Assembly: GCA_029532415.1 (NCBI GenBank)
Contig: JAQOTA010000033.1
Location: 310,001 to 374,000 of the forward strand
DNA length: 64,000 nucleotides
Direction of reading: 5' to 3'
Origin: Marasmius tenuissimus
Taxonomy: Eukaryota; Basidiomycota; Agaricomycetes; Agaricales; Marasmiaceae
In this document: piece after piece, positions 56,601 to 64,000 of the stretch
Layout: each line of letters begins with the position of its first letter
Numbering within the stretch: the stretch's first letter is position 1
Notes under the pieces: model-generated
The model's input: the letters and a program-made list of their open reading frames with translations, nothing else
Databases searched by the model: none
Told to the model about the DNA's origin: nothing
Program-made: the position numbers and the translations under genes

Positions 56601-59033
56601 GCACTTCCTCTTTTCCAGTTTGAACAGGTTGGTCTGAAACTTGGCTTGCCGAATTCGAGTTATTTCGTCCCAGTCTCCCTTTCGCCGCTCCTCCTGGTAC
56701 CACACTCGGCCGTCCTTTAGTAACACATCGATTTCTCGACAGTTATATTTTCCATTCGGTGAGTAATACTCTTCATCATCATCAGAGTCAATCTCCTCGT
56801 GGTTGTCTAGGAGATCTCCATTGGGCTTCAAGAACACATCCTTCCACCATGACTCTTTATGAGGATGACCTATGAGCTGTCGATTTGAGACACATCCAAA
56901 GGTGTCACCCCACCCCCCTTCATTCACCCATGCCTCAAGCTCGCTACTAACTCGAGCCAAATTTGCCTCGAGTTCAGCTACGCTATCAGAACTGTAATGC
57001 GAAATTGGGGTGTCTGGTGGGTCATTTAGCGGGTATTGTTCCCATGGTTCCGTACTTATTTCGCTACTCACATCCTCACAGGGAGTCGTTTCGCCCGTAG
57101 CTTGGTCTTCAGGTGTGGTGTCTCCTGATTCGGAGCCACTTGAGTAGTAGGTTACTTCTACATCCTCAAACCAACTCATTGCGCTCACCGTAATCTCCGT
57201 CTCCTCAATAGATTCCCGTAGCTCTTCAGCTAACGCGAATTCAAGATTGTGAGCCGAGACTCCAGGTGGGTTCTTCGCTTTTTTATAATCACCTTTCACT
57301 GAGTTTCTGCGTGGACAATTCCTCGAAAAATGACCGACCTCTCCGCATTCGAAGCACTTACCCGCCGCACTATACTCTTTTTTCTCAGCTTCCGAAAGCG
57401 TCTTACGAGGTTTCTGCTTGTCCTTTCGATGGTAAGTTTTTCCCGACTTGTTCTCACCTTTATCCTGAGACTTTTGACCGTCAGGTTTATATGTTGATTT
57501 TGCTCCCGAGCGCTTACTTTCCCGATCAGGCTCCTTCGACCGGCTTCGATTTCCCCGGTTATCCTTTCCAAAGGAGGCATTCTTTCGAACACCTTCAACC
57601 AACTCCACCATTTCGGCGGCGCCGATCACATCCTTCAAGGAAGAACGTTCCGGATGAAGATCACGGTTGTATAAGCCTGCCGAGATGCTCGAGTCAAACC
57701 CATCCCACAGCAAGGTGACCATTTCTCTCTCGTCAGTCATCCCAATCACATCGCACAGGTCCTCAAACTCACCCACATACTCCCTGATACGACGTCCATG
57801 CTGTGTGAGCGTCTTCAACTTTCGTCTTTGCTCGGTCCGATAGCTCAATGGAAACACATAGTTGTATAACTGGATCAAAAAATCCTTCAAGACCCATTCC
57901 TCAGGGCAATCACCACACGTTCGCTCGTAAAAGCTGTATGCTTTTCCCTCGAGGTAATATGAAACTATATCAACTTGACGGTGCTTAGGCACCTTACCAT
58001 CCTTTACTAGTCGGTAAGCTTCCTTAGAGAACCGCAAAAACTTTCGCGGATTCATAGCGCCGTCATATTTGGTAGGTTTTATTGGTTTTAGCTTCATTTC
58101 TTCCGAGAAGGTGATTGTAGTCTCGACCTCCTTACCTTTTGTTGAACCTTCCTTTCTTCTGTCAGGGTTTTCATCATCATCAGACGACTCCAACCCGCTG
58201 TCAGACGGCGGATTGCCCCCCGCTCCAACAAGTATTTTTCCTAGGTGACTACTAGGCGCGAGATAGTCTATAGGGCGTTTAGACTGAAAGCATCCACCCT
58301 CCTGGGTAGGTTTTACTTTTTCACCAGCTATACGTCCCAGCCGCTGAACCATTGTATTGGATACAGCGACACTCTCTTGCCGTTCGGTAGCCTGCTTGAT
58401 TCCTGTTCCATCTGACTTAGCTGCCTTGTTTTGGTTATCAGCCGCCTCGATGCGCTTACGGCGGTCCTTTTCCCGCCATTCCAGGAATTCGGCGTAAGTT
58501 CTTTCCTTAGCCTCTTCTTTAATTCTTTCGAGGACCTCACTGTTTGCCTCCAAAATGCTATTTAGCAACTGTTGTTGGAGTGCGACATTTCTTGAATCCT
58601 CATCTAATGCTCTCGGGAGCTCTGGATTCACACCTTTGTGAGTCTCCATTTGCCGGCCTCTTGATTCTCCCGATTGCTTATTATTCTCCCTAGGCCCTTG
58701 GTCCGCCAAGCTCCTTGAGCTTCCTGCCTGAAACCTCTCGGGGCTGTCGTGGGGAGACTGGTTCTCAGTCTGCGGTGAGTCTGTTTCTCTCATCCAGAAT
58801 TGAACCTCCTCGTTGTTGCTGATGTTTCCTGATATTATTTCAGCACCTGTGTCGCCTTCAGGCTCGACTTCGGGTTGTTTGGATTTTCCCTTGTCAGCTG
58901 TTGGCGACGGCATCACCGGTGGCGATGAATTTGAGCGTCGACGAGGGGTTGACGTAGTTGGTCCCTCATCGAAGTTGCTCACGTTTGACGTGTTCTGGTG
59001 CCCCCGTGGGCGTAGTGTGTATCTAGTCGACAT
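50670..59033 (-). CDS. Gypsy Gag-Pol polyprotein with chromodomain and C-terminal extension
   Basis: One uninterrupted frame of 2787 codons from ATG 59033 (MSTRYTLRPRGHQ; the frame is open a few codons further up but with no other ATG). Landmarks: disordered Ser/Glu-rich N-terminus; capsid-type Gag about 320-490 (KPTKYDGAMNPRKFLRF, W..F...L); zinc knuckle CFECGEVGHFSRNC 560-573; a long acidic then globular stretch about 620-1130 of unknown role; protease VDTGS with DTG at 1147; RT with YLDD at 1463; RNase H TDGS at 1617; charged linker; integrase HHCC about 2010-2050, catalytic D2078, D2142, E2178 (TERSNRT); chromodomain-like FRVKWKSGDETWLPY at about 2389; then about 365 further residues (PPxYSPSD, SRSRRWNSSSLRESKRKESK) with no known fold. 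Chromodomains in this group guide insertion to marked chromatin. No stop or frameshift is present. Confidence 0.93.
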   Translation of the reverse strand: MSTRYTLRPRGHQNTSNVSNFDEGPTTSTPRRRSNSSPPVMPSPTADKGKSKQPEVEPEGDTGAEIISGNISNNEEVQFWMRETDSPQTENQSPHDSPERFQAGSSRSLADQGPRENNKQSGESRGRQMETHKGVNPELPRALDEDSRNVALQQQLLNSILEANSEVLERIKEEAKERTYAEFLEWREKDRRKRIEAADNQNKAAKSDGTGIKQATERQESVAVSNTMVQRLGRIAGEKVKPTQEGGCFQSKRPIDYLAPSSHLGKILVGAGGNPPSDSGLESSDDDENPDRRKEGSTKGKEVETTITFSEEMKLKPIKPTKYDGAMNPRKFLRFSKEAYRLVKDGKVPKHRQVDIVSYYLEGKAYSFYERTCGDCPEEWVLKDFLIQLYNYVFPLSYRTEQRRKLKTLTQHGRRIREYVGEFEDLCDVIGMTDEREMVTLLWDGFDSSISAGLYNRDLHPERSSLKDVIGAAEMVELVEGVRKNASFGKDNRGNRSRSKEPDRESKRSGAKSTYKPDGQKSQDKGENKSGKTYHRKDKQKPRKTLSEAEKKEYSAAGKCFECGEVGHFSRNCPRRNSVKGDYKKAKNPPGVSAHNLEFALAEELRESIEETEITVSAMSWFEDVEVTYYSSGSESGDTTPEDQATGETTPCEDVSSEISTEPWEQYPLNDPPDTPISHYSSDSVAELEANLARVSSELEAWVNEGGWGDTFGCVSNRQLIGHPHKESWWKDVFLKPNGDLLDNHEEIDSDDDEEYYSPNGKYNCREIDVLLKDGRVWYQEERRKGDWDEITRIRQAKFQTNLFKLEKRKCRVGRGSQTGLYLYRHLNHPSFGWTSDPPLLRAFGDPVANRAEFLLSTGGPYLPNEVYNDDELERFLVYRISRDTHILVDNLYCSLYPSDGTAGQWVVPSEWLENPYFDIVGWYTHARSIWHEEPMVAVPWDEIEFMGDTYKNAIEFILNNATRYPGDDLPHKKVSCSCGVRFKASKVKRHEWEYSIHDTHRDLQFKLPRRYLLKPQFDLFRWVCKRYIEIHRNCFPPTLWLEEDLGLTDLFNQNGPAANNKYGVIRSLTIDEYIDYLNLRKGLPRHIWSVGIEELEMQVNGIQIPKGQYGGLQRNAAKVKDPGRKVPRPVIIGACIDGHPVRALVDTGSLGDFMSNTLVDQLNCKREELQTPLTLQLAVQGSRSKVKHKVKARLKYQGIDEDRFFDTANISTYDMILGTPWLYQHQVSVGFNPAKVIVGSDESLPLEGAAVTCIASQSMEMYSEQIERARALLMEYAEPLCRTAAETELPPLRDINHQIPLIDEHLVIPWRPSRCPEKYRSQWAEKRDAYIRNGRWKVTTSNNTVPILCIPKPAPNQHKLRIVVDLRARNANTRKLASPLPDIDGILRRVARAKYRSIMDGTDAYEQIRIEPGDVWKSAMSTPDGNMVSLVIQQGDCNAPATYQTLMNHLFSSYIGRFMDVYLDDLIIYSETLEDHIEHVKIILDVLRKEKLYLNKRKLNFLSDEIRVLGRVVDDRGIRMDPDKVDAVVKWKSPTNRDLLRGFLGAVGYLADDVATVRIPMSHLHTLTSDKVSFHWGYTEERAFQEIKKLVGNAKDHHRVPLNYDPGAPPIWLVTDGSNTGVAGVIVQGESWNKGTVAAFYSAKLNPAQQNYAVHEVEMLAGVESMLRHRDILQGARFTWITDHKGLIYILEQKNLSGRQARWLEKISEFDFTVEYVPGVENVLADALSRLYSNDPAGIVRSRSEYTYYDVSDNDVLEACGVTIPLLVGREAEQMLAGMPLRTNRVKSRRLRESEEHAEAIRMQELERVSIEQAKRKEGEKGVKKPKPTRIPQQISNSAEGIAPNSNLTPTKDLTPKAPKSTEPNSQPALGPDDRTLESNLEAVSAETRHDSQGTKISQETAGMTSPIPNSDLPTRTPQEFIPENENERDTPSGWTGGRVGIDLAAAVKEKYKGDSFFRAVLANPKEYRNFVLKDGIIYLKLRDRDLICVPKALIGQQSIREIVIDEAHSLLAHLGARKTLTYIRDFAWWKTMVDDVQKFCASCQICQQIKTGNYKPYGQLQHLPVPKEPWHTVGIDFVGPLPESRTRHGSFDMITVIIDHLTGMVHAVPSRSNYSAKDVAELVFAEVYKLHGLPSVIVSDRDSLFTSKFWSHLHRLIGTKLKMSSSYHPQTDGLTERSNRTIAQMLRACVNETHTDWATRLPAIEFATHSARSEVTGYSPFFLNSGRVPRSFLWNDADKTEFPGVRNFALIAAHDSLLAHRTKQTRDANRKRKPAPFSKGDLVYLSTKNISFPKKRSKKLLPKFIGPYKILEDFNGTSFRLELPDNLKARGVHNVFHASLLRIHVPNDDRLFPGRLDSQIGVFDNGESEWPVEAIVSHQGSKTDALFRVKWKSGDETWLPYDKVAHLQQLQDYFEILGIGGVSELRNAKLMKDEEMIEGDLELASLKDIKGPTRAKQDSPKLQFNLFACQISHTLNPDIMSIQPQALTRRPDTPRPLGLAPPSYSAASEWYVFNQLGCIFSAEPNGGDIIFHDPLTGTTAKLTAMNVVEMIHYNVALKLDFVNAGPAPNLYYSLATSVNMHLPSQYKRRFTIVSPGGRKYKSDSPVQYTNFFPIDSDIGRRFRDCDLYKNAHARYPRVPTLMLPPPVYSPSDPANQYTSVTPYSSINAKGANPSYSVRDLALFNIQDLATPERGSRSRRWNSSSLRESKRKESKWGKRRKEFRDALTKKKVSKMAEAEEIEMAKEDPAQVSDSASGANVTSTPAGNSSAFEVIMTADDDLDSIYN

Positions 59034-59157
59034 TGTTAATTGATCCAACAAATGGCGTGACGAAGATGATCAGTCTTCTCGTTCCCAATAGGTTGGTTAG
59101 CGTGAGTTTAGAGTGTGAAGTAAGTAGTAGTGATAAAGTTGGGTGCGTTCAAAAAAA

Positions 59158-59510
59158 TGTAGCGGATTTGTGACGAATAATCACACCGCTACGAGTAAGT
59201 TTCACAGTCTTGAAGTCACACCGTAAGAGAACGTTTTCAACTAGATATATTGAGAGAAAGTTAGAGTAATTTTACAGCGTTGACGATCCCTTTATATACT
59301 AAAGTAATACAGGGTCCTAGTCATGAATATGTAAGTATTTTGTAAGCTATAGGAGTCAGGTAGGAGTCAAGACACGTATATATGAGTTATAAAGTATAAT
59401 ATGAGTCGAAACACTGAGTCTATAAGTACAGGTAGTCAGAAATACGAGTCGGGGAAATGATTCGAGAATGAGTCGCGTCGGCCGTGAGAGCAAGTCACGT
59501 TTCCGCTACA
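59158..59510 (-). repeat. 5' LTR of gypsy element
   Basis: 353 bp, apparently identical to the 3' LTR. On the minus strand the internal part begins TTTTTTTGAACGCACCC right after the LTR. No standard tRNA 3'-end complement was recognised, so self-priming or an unusual primer is possible. Confidence 0.92.
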
Positions 59511-59515
59511 AATGG

Positions 59516-61000
59516 CGACGTAGACCCATATAAGATCTACAAAGCGAGCGACTCACCTCCAAGGTCTCATAGCCTGCTATCGAATCTGAAGCGGTGAGAA
59601 TCATCACGTTGAAATTTCTCCTCGCCTGCGAACGTGTACGGCGATTGTGCCAGTGACAAGCATCGAGAAATTTTGTTGCACGAGGAGTGATCACATTCAT
59701 GCGATCAGGTTTTTGTTGACCTTACGTTGTATGCATCTAGAGTTGAGTCGTTAGCTAGACAAGGACGAGCAATACGTACTTTGAGTTCAAAATATGAACC
59801 GGAGGCTCGAGTGTGGGGGGAGAAGTCAGGAAAGGCGGCTACTTTTGCATGATCTCTACCATTGTGTATATGGAAGAAAATACACCGGACACGAGTAATT
59901 AGGTACAACTCTGCTCGGCCGATTCACTGTCATATCGTACCGTCAGCTTCCTCATACCTCATCTTCGCTTGCCCTTCATTCTTACGATCGGTCCCCGATT
60001 TTTTGACTCGCGACTTTCTTTGTGTGCTTCTTTTCTCTCTTACATAACCTTCGCCTTGCAACAATCAAAAATTCATGTACGAGTATGGCACTCCGGAAGA
60101 ACTCTTTGCAGCATTACCAAACGTTTTCTCAATCATGGAAGACCTAGACACTCATCTTCATCACCCCAGTTGAGGTCACATGGAGGGATTGGCGAAAAGA
60201 TTCGTCTACACCGATGTGTAGTTAATAACGGGCACAAGGCGGATTGAGGCAGTTTAACATCTCGGGAAGCGTCGTGAGCACCCTCCCACCTCTCGCTGAG
60301 GAGACCAAAGGCTGGGTACTGTGGTCGCACCCTCGGTGTTACTAGCTGCCATTGAAATATTGATCGCCAAATTTGCGAACCAGAGAAAGGCAACATTACT
60401 CATCGAGTCATTGAAGTATATCAGGTGCTGCACACTCGAGATCCCCGCCTTTCACAAAGGGGTCAATCTACTTATCTCGTCCATGATGTGGCGAACTTCC
60501 GGTCTTAACTTCCGGATATCCGGGGTCAATTTCCGAAATGACGCAAATCTGGGTGCTCCTCAGCCTGAAAACGTGACAATTTCGAATTTTCCGTTCTGCT
60601 CCCACCTTCCTCGCGACTGCTCCTCAAATTTTGACTCGTATCTCCCAGACATGTATCAACAGTCGTATCTTGATTCGACTACAACTACTATCAACTTTTG
60701 AGACAAGAAGCTGCTACATTGGTATGACATTTTGGTTTTTTTCTCCATTTTCCGACTTTCAGACTCAGGTCTGCTCGAAGTAGCTGCACGTTCAAGGCCA
60801 TGTCGACATAAGAATCGAGACATGAAGAGAACAAGCTCATAAATGCGTTTGAGATTGTTATACCACCCATGATCTTGAGTGCTGCCAGCTGCAACGTCAA
60901 GCACAAGCGCCATGAATCGAGTCTTCCAGCCCGGAACCCCTCACGGGAGAAACTTTGGCTTTAATCGTTGAGCCCAATGAACTGCCTATAAGCGAGACTA
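59516..61000. other. No assignable gene
   Basis: Resumption of the host sequence after the gypsy target copy. Short frames only; the longest plus-strand frame (60321-60701, Phe/Asn/Ser-rich, non-ATG start) has no recognisable family. Confidence 0.35.
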
Positions 61001-63581
61001 GCCGATTAGATCTCTCGGTTCAACCAGCGGGAAGGTTGACCCTTACCAATGTTTTTCGGGGCCATTTTCGTCAAACTTGGAGCTTTGTGAGTGTTTTATC
61101 TTTCTCTACATCTTTATGGCTTTCCGTAGCCTTCTGTCTTTTCCTTTGTTGATTTTGCCGTCTTTCTGATGCTCATTTCCCCTTCAGGGCTCGGGTGTAC
61201 CAACATTTTACCACGTTTTTCGGTCGAACTACGATGAAGGAGGAATGCAGCTCGTCGGTATCAGAGATTTCGTGGTTATTTGCGGAAGAACGACAGGGTG
61301 AAAGACAGTCGGCCCCTACTAAGTACGTCTAACTCCCTATGCAACCATCTTTTGACCTCAAATCGGAATTGACAACAGAGCGTATTGAACAACGGGATAA
61401 CGCTGTTTGGCATCCCCCTCCTTGGCCCAGTGGTTCTGGCTGGGATACATGAATGATGTCCTCGACTGCCATCCGATCTCTCGATTTCCAGCCGCACAAA
61501 CGTACATCTCGAGCCCCCAGCAATATTCGTCCTCGCTACCGGGACTTTTGTCCTTCGGTTCTTTATAAACCAGCTCTCCTTCACCGCGGCCTCACATTAA
61601 CAACGTTGACGCTGCTACCACCACCTTTCGGGTCGAGTGTGTGGAACCTCATTCAGTATACATGGCGCAACCCCCGTGATAGGTTACCGTTCAGCTGCCC
61701 GATTATCCTAGCATCGAGATTCAAAGCTTCGTCATTGTATGGCTTTTACCGACACGAACCATGATCGACCTCGCCACAGATGAAACCCCTGACCTTCAGG
61801 CTCGTCGCACAACTACGTCTGCCAGCTTGTTGTTGTCGAATATCCCTCTCGAAACGGCACTCACTCCAGCGTTTATCATTTTCGGAGCAGTATGTGCATT
61901 ATTCTCTTCATTTGCCCCGTCACGGTTGCTTATGGGACTGGTTTGTGCAACAGAAGATGGAAGGATGGGTTCAGATGATCGTACGTTGATATCCCGATCT
62001 CATCCGGGTTGGTGCTGGCAACCGCGCTCGTTACGAAACACTTCGTCTTCGCTAAATAGGCCGCTTGAGCTCCGTCTTGAGATACAGCGGTAGTACCTCG
62101 GACCCTAGACCACCAATTCCACCTCGCCAGGACCCCATTGTCTCCATACCCCGCCTTCCAGATCGAATTTCGGATGAGATATCCCATCTATCCCATCTAC
62201 GATTCGTTGCGCGCCTTGACCTACGGGTCGTCATTGCAATGGAGAGAGATTAAAATCCCTTTACCAGAGTCGGCAAAGCTTGCCAATCTTATCGCGTTCA
62301 CTTACACACAGGACAGGATCAATCATAACCTTCATAGCTCACCAACTTCCGCTTTGGATCCACCTCCACCCTCATGCTCGCTGGTATCTTCTCGTTCAGA
62401 GCACGTTACACAGCCACCAGTGTTGTCTTTTCATCGTGGATATCTCTCTCAAAACTGCGGTCATCCGGGCGCTCCTCTTCTATACAGCAGCGCAAAGATC
62501 ACGCCCTTCGTCTGCATCGCAAACTTCGCATATAACGCTGGATGATGGAGGAAACGATGGAGGGACGGGTTTAGGTGCTCGTAGCCTGTATGTAAGAGTC
62601 CGACTTCCGACGTTTCCTCAGTGCCAAGATGTGGTTAATCATGGTGTATTGTGGCGGATGTCATTGAATGGGCTCTCCCAGGCGTCCATTGGCCTGAGAT
62701 ACCCAGTCATAATACAAAACTGGATACAAATATTATATCTTTGTAACATCCAATCCTCCCCTTTCATGTCCCCGTTTCTTGACTGTCTACCGGGTTGCCT
62801 CTCTCCCTGTCATCTTGAGGGTATCGAGCTGCAGAGACATTGCATAAGTTGCGGACGACCAGTTGCTTGTCATTGGTGATTCTAGGTGTGTTCTGTTGCT
62901 GTCTTTTGAAGCTAAACCAAACCTTACCCTTCGTATCTTGCAGGCCAAAGTGAACGACGGTCTTGTAGCCTAAGGACAATCCTAATTTCCTAGCCAACAG
63001 CACACAGGCAGACAGGAGCAGATTTCGGAGCGACTCTTGTGGAGGGAGAAGGATGCGCAGAAGCACCGTCCGGAGATATCTCTATACCGACACTCGGTTA
63101 TCTTGACTCCTCAGCTGCACCTCCTTTCTCACAGGCTCGGATTATTGACAGGCGCAGAGATTTAAAAATATGGAACAAGGTGAAAGCAACGCGGCTGAAG
63201 GTGCTGATGAAGCTACTCGAGCCAGAAGGTCATTTGGCAGGTATGTAGGCCGCTCCTCGTCTGTTTCTCAACCGCAACTGACATTTTACACGTCCACGGA
63301 CGACGTTTAGTCGCTACCGGTAACAGCAGCCCAAATAGATTGTTCTTTGGCTGGAGGGCTGGAGTGATTGAGAGGTTTCAATCACCTACGTAGAGATAGA
63401 TGAGATTCTCACTCTCATATGTGACTATGTACGTTCAATTGTATTCGGAAGTAATTACACAATGATAAAGGAAGGAACTGATAATTAATGTTGATCTGTA
63501 GAACTGGACCGTTGAGCACGTCGAACTTTGATATATTAGGCAGTTTGCGTGGCTCAACAAGTGTGCGAAAACATTGCGTAA
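61001..63581. other. Protein-like frames, no gene assigned
   Basis: Several plus-strand stretches look coding and have plausible splice sites. One frame ends at the donor GTGAGTG (61087) and resumes after CCCCTTCAG (61187). Hydrophobic NNGITLFGIPLLGPVVLAG lies at about 61390-61445. IPLETALTPAFIIFGAVCAL lies at 61840-61900. The frame ISIPTLGYLDSSAAPPFSQA runs at 63075-63135. I could not chain them into one frame or recognise a family, so they are recorded only as possible exons of one or more membrane-type genes. Confidence 0.2.
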
Positions 63582-64000
63582 TACAAACTTGTTCGAGATT
63601 TGGCCTTTTTTGCGTTGCGTGAGACCACCTTCAAGCTCACGCGTATTTTCCTTCTGAAGGACTCTCTCCTGGTCCAAAATCCCTCAGAAGGATGTGGTTG
63701 AGTCTCCGGGCCATTAAAGATATTATGAGAGGCCAGTCTCTTGACCAGGAGGGGCCATAGATCAGCAAGAAATTACCTGTGACATCACCGGCCATAGCCT
63801 ATTGTTCATGTTCAAGGCCACCTCTATCATGAGATTACCGGAGGGGAATAGCCATTTTCAGTGTTACAAAGTGTTTCTGCGCCTCTCTGAATCAATTTCT
63901 GCTGTGCGAGGACAATTTCTGGTTTGGGATGTACGCAGAACTGGCCAGTGTTGGTGGCCTCACGCAATGTAAAAAAGACCCAATCTCGAACAGGTTCGTA
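63582..64000. repeat. Inverted-repeat element at the window edge
   Basis: Arms of 48 bp at 63582-63629 and 63953-64000 match as reverse complements with about 7 mismatches. The left arm starts TACAAACTTGTTCGAGATTT and the right arm ends at the last base of the window. About 419 bp, no coding frame. It may extend beyond the window; a MITE or fold-back element is likely. Confidence 0.5.

Larger units (their letters stand above)
50284..59510 (-). mobile_element. Ty3/gypsy chromovirus-type retrotransposon, full length
   Basis: Two 353-bp LTRs (50284-50636 and 59158-59510), identical by eye, start TGTAGCGGA and end TCCGCTACA. A target duplication AATGG lies at 50279-50283 and 59511-59515. The single ORF reads gag, protease, RT, RNase H, integrase, chromodomain, the Ty3/gypsy chromovirus order. 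All catalytic motifs are present. Identical LTRs mean very recent insertion; this copy may be active. Confidence 0.95.

Noticed and set aside
56228..57718. Plus-strand frames of 79 and 150 codons inside the gypsy element
   Set aside because: Antisense shadows of the long Gag-Pol frame, whose motifs are clear.
1..64000. tRNA, rRNA, CRISPR, telomere repeats
   Set aside because: Looked for T-arm words (GGTTCGAATCC-like), long regular spacer arrays and TTAGGG runs by eye; none was convincing.

Overview
The window looks like nuclear DNA of a mushroom-forming basidiomycete (Agaricomycetes). Genes are cut by many 48-70 bp GT-AG introns. The gene families seen (P450s of a basidiomycete type, a fungal seven-helix membrane family, an F-box fragment, and a relic of the family whose N-terminus carries a PDAxNFxIN-type motif) are typical of that group. 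About half of the sequence is transposon-derived. No rRNA, tRNA or CRISPR was seen. The species cannot be named from the sequence.

Layout. 0.6-3.6 kb: F-box relic, a decayed PDAxNF-family gene and a hypothetical ORF. 4.36-6.55 kb (+): intact 553-aa cytochrome P450 (copy 1). 7.25-7.47 kb: small TA-flanked inverted-repeat element. 8.58-9.16 kb (+): two-finger C2H2 protein. 10.7-12.2 kb (-): decayed gene. 14.4-16.1 kb (+): seven-helix membrane gene A, with an in-frame stop. 17.9-18.9 kb: two LTR-like arms in inverted orientation. 19.3-29.9 kb (+): relic of a DIRS-like element (RT, RNase H, tyrosine recombinase), split by a MITE-like insert, by a complete Ty1/copia element at 20472-27081 (5-bp target duplication CCTTC), and by a stretch with repeated ACGCGGA motifs. 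33.9-35.25 kb (+): seven-helix gene B, intact, 309 aa. 36.1-40.5 kb (-): decayed non-LTR retrotransposon. 43.4-45.05 kb (-): seven-helix gene C, damaged. 47.4-49.55 kb (-): intact 553-aa P450 (copy 2). 50284-59510 (-): full-length Ty3/gypsy chromovirus with apparently identical 353-bp LTRs, target duplication AATGG and a single 2787-codon ORF. 59.5-64 kb: no assignable gene, ending in an inverted repeat.

The main organising feature is a mirror arrangement. P450 copy 1 and membrane gene A (plus strand) on the left correspond to membrane gene C and P450 copy 2 (minus strand) on the right. The P450 pair shares all ten exon lengths, promoter blocks and a further upstream segment. This points to an old inverted duplication of a P450 + membrane-protein module, with transposons and membrane gene B between the arms. 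No metabolic pathway can be assigned. The P450s are probably ER-anchored monooxygenases of unknown substrate, and the membrane proteins are uncharacterised.
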